From NCBI GenBank assembly GCA_021413595.1, contig JAIOQD010000129.1, positions 1 through 7,678 of the forward strand: a DNA stretch of 7,678 bases, given 5' to 3'. Both the position numbers and the translations under genes were made by a program. The stretch's first letter is position 1. Each line of letters opens with the position of its first letter. Of the stretch, positions 5,165 to 7,678 are shown one piece after another. The notes below the pieces were generated by a model. It did no database searches. It was not told where the DNA came from and was given only the letters and a program-made list of their open reading frames with translations. The DNA is from Bacteroidota bacterium (lineage in GTDB: Bacteria > Bacteroidota > Bacteroidia > 2-12-FULL-35-15).

Positions 5165-7678
5165 ATGAGAGCTACACCCACCCCACCAAAAAAAACCGCT
5201 GTAAAAAAAACTACTAAGAACAATTCTTTCCCTATTGTTGCTATTGGAGCCTCCGCTGGCGGACTTGAAGCGGTAACGCAATTTTTTCAAAATATGCCTG
5301 CAAAAACAGGAATGTCATTTATTTACATGCAGCATTTAAGCCCCGATTATAAAAGCGTTTTGGTAGAACTTTTGTCGCGGGTCACTCCAATGAAAGTGAT
5401 TGAAGCAGAAAACAGCATGTTAATTAACCCCAATACTGTTTATGCGATCCCTGCAGGTAAAGAAATGATAGTGAGTGGAAGGTATATAAAACTAAGTCCT
5501 CGAAAAAAGAACCGATCATCTTTTCTTTCTATTGATTCATTTTTCTCTTCATTAGCAGAACAACATAAAGAGCAGGTTATCGGAATTGTTCTTTCGGGCA
5601 GTGCAACTGATGGAACAATTGGATTAAAGGCAATCAAACATGAAGGGGGATTAACTTTTGCACAGGATGATTCTGCAAAATTCAACGGCATGCCTAAATC
5701 AGCTATTGCTGCGGGTGTTGTTGATTTTGTTTTATCACCCAAAGGAATTGCCCGTAAGCTGGTTAATTTCGGCAAATTCGGGTATGTAAAACATCGAATT
5801 TTTGGAAAAGGGAAAGAAAATGAAATAGATGATGAAAACGTTGATCTAAAACGGATCATTCGGCTTCTGCACGAAGGAGTGGGTGTTGATTTTACTCATT
5901 ATAAAATGAACACCATTAAAAGACGTATCCTTCGCAGGATGGTTCTAAATAAGAAGAAAACATTAAAGGTGTATGCAACATTCCTCTCAAAAAACAGTGT
6001 AGAATTAGATATGCTTTTTCAGGACTTACTTATAAATGTTACTAATTTTTTTAGGGACATAGAGGCTCACTTGTATTTAAAAGCTTCGGTTTTTCCCAAG
6101 CTATTAAAAAGCAAGGCGCCAGGTGAAACGTTGCGTATATGGGTGGCGGCTTGCTCTACGGGGGAAGAGGCATATTCCATGGCAATGACCATTCTGGAGA
6201 TACAAGGCAACAAATCAAATACTAAAGGTGTCCAGATTTTTGCAACTGACCTTAGCGAGCAGGCGATCAATAAAGCGCGTATTGGTGAATATACCAAACA
6301 AGAGCTTGAAGCGGTTTCCGCTGAACGCTTAAAACGTTTTTACACTAAAAGTGATGGAGGTTACCGCATTGCTAAGTCGGTGCGCGATATGTGTATATTC
6401 GCACCTCATAATATTTTGAGTGATCCTCCATTTTCAAGAGTTGATTTTATCAGTTGCCGTAACCTGCTTATTTATCTTGAAAGCTCTGCTCAGAAAAAAG
6501 TGATCTCCATGTTTCATTATGCTTTAAATGATGGTGGATATTTGATGCTTGGTGAATCAGAAACTATCGGAACATTAGGACATCTTTTTGCTAACGTAAA
6601 TAAAAAATTTAAAATATACTCTCGTAAAAAAAGCACAGGTCTGCGTGTTTTACCGGATACAATATTGGGGGGTAGGCGAACAATTTCAACGAAAAAAATT
6701 GTGAGTATCCATTCAGAAAAACAAATAAGTACCAATTCAATTGATCTGGATAAAACAATTGATTCTATTCTACTTTCCAATTACGTTCCTGCAAGTGTAA
6801 TTATTAATTACAATATGGATATTCTTCAGTTTAGAGGGGTAACTGCTTTGTACTTGCAACATTCAGCAGGTAAAGCTAGTTTGAATATATTAAAGTTGAT
6901 TCGTCCTGAAATTGCATTCGAACTTCGTACTGCAATTCATACTGCAATAAAAACAAAGAAAAGAGCAGAAAAGTCAGGGATTGAATTAAGAATTGATTCC
7001 TCATTAAAAACAATTCGTTTGGAAGTGGTTCCTCTAAACATAAATAGGGAAGAGCCTCTTTTGTTAATTCTTTTTAACAATCAGGAAAAAATTGAAGTGC
7101 TGGAAAGCACTACAAATGGTGCTAAAAATAATTCAGTTCTGAAAGATCGTAGGATAAAAAAACTGGAAGAAGAGTTGATGGCAATGCGCAATGATCTTCA
7201 TTCTATCACTGAAGAGCAGGAGTCTGCTAACCAGGAACTTCAGTCGGCCAATGAAGAAATTGCCTCCAGCAACGAGGAGTTTCAAAGTGTGAACGAAGAA
7301 CTAGAAACATCAAAAGAGGAAATTGAATCTACTAATGAAGAGCTTACCACTACCAATCAGGAATTGCAAATGCGCCATGAATTGTTAACCGAATCCTATA
7401 ATTATTCTGAGGCGATCCTTGCCACTATTCATGAACCAATGATCATTCTTGACAAAAATGTTCGTGTGAAATCGGCCAATAAATCCTTCTACAAAAAATT
7501 TCAGATGAAGGAAGCTACAACTGAAGGAATACTATTATATGAATTAGGGAATAAACAATGGAATATTCCACGATTACGCAAATTGATTGAACTTGTTTAT
7601 TCTAAAGGTAAAGGTTTCGAGAATTTTGAAGTTAAATTACATATTCAGGGAATTGGTGAAACAATTATGCTTTTAAAT
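5165..7678 (+). CDS. CheB-CheR fusion (methylesterase/methyltransferase) with coiled coil and PAS domains; 3' end outside window
   Basis: 838 codons are visible with no stop. A basic Lys/Pro-rich tail (1-22) leads into a CheB methylesterase domain (about 23-200) with the Ser-His-Asp triad: Ser30 in GASAGG, His57 in QHLSPD, Asp149 in SGSATDG. There is no receiver domain before it. The CheR part follows: helical N-terminal domain (about 228-298, KRRILRRM, VTNFFRD) and an S-adenosylmethionine-binding domain (about 300-487) with RIWVAACSTGEEAYS, FATDLS, SCRNLLIYLE and GGYLMLGES. Family members more often have Gly where this motif has Ala329. Next are a PAS-like segment (about 530-640), a coiled coil (about 661-745) of repeated SxNEE units, and a PAS domain from about 746 (EPMIILD, WNIP, MLLN). 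Such proteins can end here or continue into more PAS or a histidine kinase. CheR/CheB act on receptor glutamates, but hybrids of this type are often not tied to flagellar chemotaxis, and no che gene is adjacent. ATG 5165 is the first Met upstream of the CheB core in this frame region. Confidence 0.95.
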   Translation, partial: MRATPTPPKKTAVKKTTKNNSFPIVAIGASAGGLEAVTQFFQNMPAKTGMSFIYMQHLSPDYKSVLVELLSRVTPMKVIEAENSMLINPNTVYAIPAGKEMIVSGRYIKLSPRKKNRSSFLSIDSFFSSLAEQHKEQVIGIVLSGSATDGTIGLKAIKHEGGLTFAQDDSAKFNGMPKSAIAAGVVDFVLSPKGIARKLVNFGKFGYVKHRIFGKGKENEIDDENVDLKRIIRLLHEGVGVDFTHYKMNTIKRRILRRMVLNKKKTLKVYATFLSKNSVELDMLFQDLLINVTNFFRDIEAHLYLKASVFPKLLKSKAPGETLRIWVAACSTGEEAYSMAMTILEIQGNKSNTKGVQIFATDLSEQAINKARIGEYTKQELEAVSAERLKRFYTKSDGGYRIAKSVRDMCIFAPHNILSDPPFSRVDFISCRNLLIYLESSAQKKVISMFHYALNDGGYLMLGESETIGTLGHLFANVNKKFKIYSRKKSTGLRVLPDTILGGRRTISTKKIVSIHSEKQISTNSIDLDKTIDSILLSNYVPASVIINYNMDILQFRGVTALYLQHSAGKASLNILKLIRPEIAFELRTAIHTAIKTKKRAEKSGIELRIDSSLKTIRLEVVPLNINREEPLLLILFNNQEKIEVLESTTNGAKNNSVLKDRRIKKLEEELMAMRNDLHSITEEQESANQELQSANEEIASSNEEFQSVNEELETSKEEIESTNEELTTTNQELQMRHELLTESYNYSEAILATIHEPMIILDKNVRVKSANKSFYKKFQMKEATTEGILLYELGNKQWNIPRLRKLIELVYSKGKGFENFEVKLHIQGIGETIMLLN
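7145..7399 (+). other. Coiled-coil signalling linker with SxNEE heptad-like repeats inside the CheB-CheR protein
   Basis: Residues 661-745 are rich in Glu, Asn, Gln and Ser. A near-heptad unit recurs from about residue 686: ESANQEL, QSANEEI, SSNEEF, QSVNEEL, SKEEI, ESTNEEL, TTNQEL. This linker is a signature of CheB-CheR-PAS hybrids and joins the methyltransferase part to the PAS domain. It is probably a parallel helical stalk that passes conformational signals, by analogy with other PAS-linked coiled coils. Confidence 0.85.

Noticed and set aside
5069..5290. 73-codon open frame on the - strand covering the upstream region of CheB-CheR
   Set aside because: It overlaps the start of the CheB domain, and its Lys- and Phe-rich ends merely reflect the T and A tracts.
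5440..5859. 139-codon open frame on the - strand
   Set aside because: It lies entirely opposite the clear CheB and CheR coding frame and shows no recognisable domain; it is a shadow ORF.

Overview
The window looks like chromosomal DNA of a Bacteroidota member (Cytophaga/Chitinophaga/Flavobacteria-like). Two genes end in the type IX secretion (T9SS) type A sorting domain, which is confined to that phylum. The DNA is AT-leaning and the starts have A-rich leaders with no clear Shine-Dalgarno. All recognisable genes are on the + strand.

Region 1 (1-4786) is a pair of secreted zinc metalloproteases 23 bp apart, probably one transcription unit. The first, cut by the left edge, is a thermolysin-family (M4) protease with a PKD domain. 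The second is a complete 833-aa pappalysin/cytophagalysin-family (M43) protease with signal peptide, probable cysteine switch and CARDB-like domain. Their catalytic halves are unrelated, but their last 383 residues are the same four-part cassette: Ig-like domain, a conserved beta-rich domain I cannot name, a Gly/Ser-rich Ig-like module, and the T9SS sorting tail. The copies align without a gap at a constant offset of 2525 bp, with 249 of 383 residues identical by hand count and a 39-bp perfect DNA match inside.

Region 2 (4787-5164) is a 378-bp AT-rich intergenic stretch with a possible 47-codon small ORF, a 9-T tract, and no convincing promoter or terminator.

Region 3 (5165-7678, cut by the right edge) is a large CheB-CheR fusion: methylesterase, methyltransferase, PAS-like segment, long Glu/Asn-rich coiled coil and a second PAS domain. 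It is probably a stand-alone signalling protein. Nothing shows a functional link to the proteases.

The most notable feature is the cassette shared by two non-homologous proteases, with its conserved unnamed domain. I see no CRISPR array, insertion sequence, tRNA or rRNA, and nothing that clearly amounts to an undescribed system.
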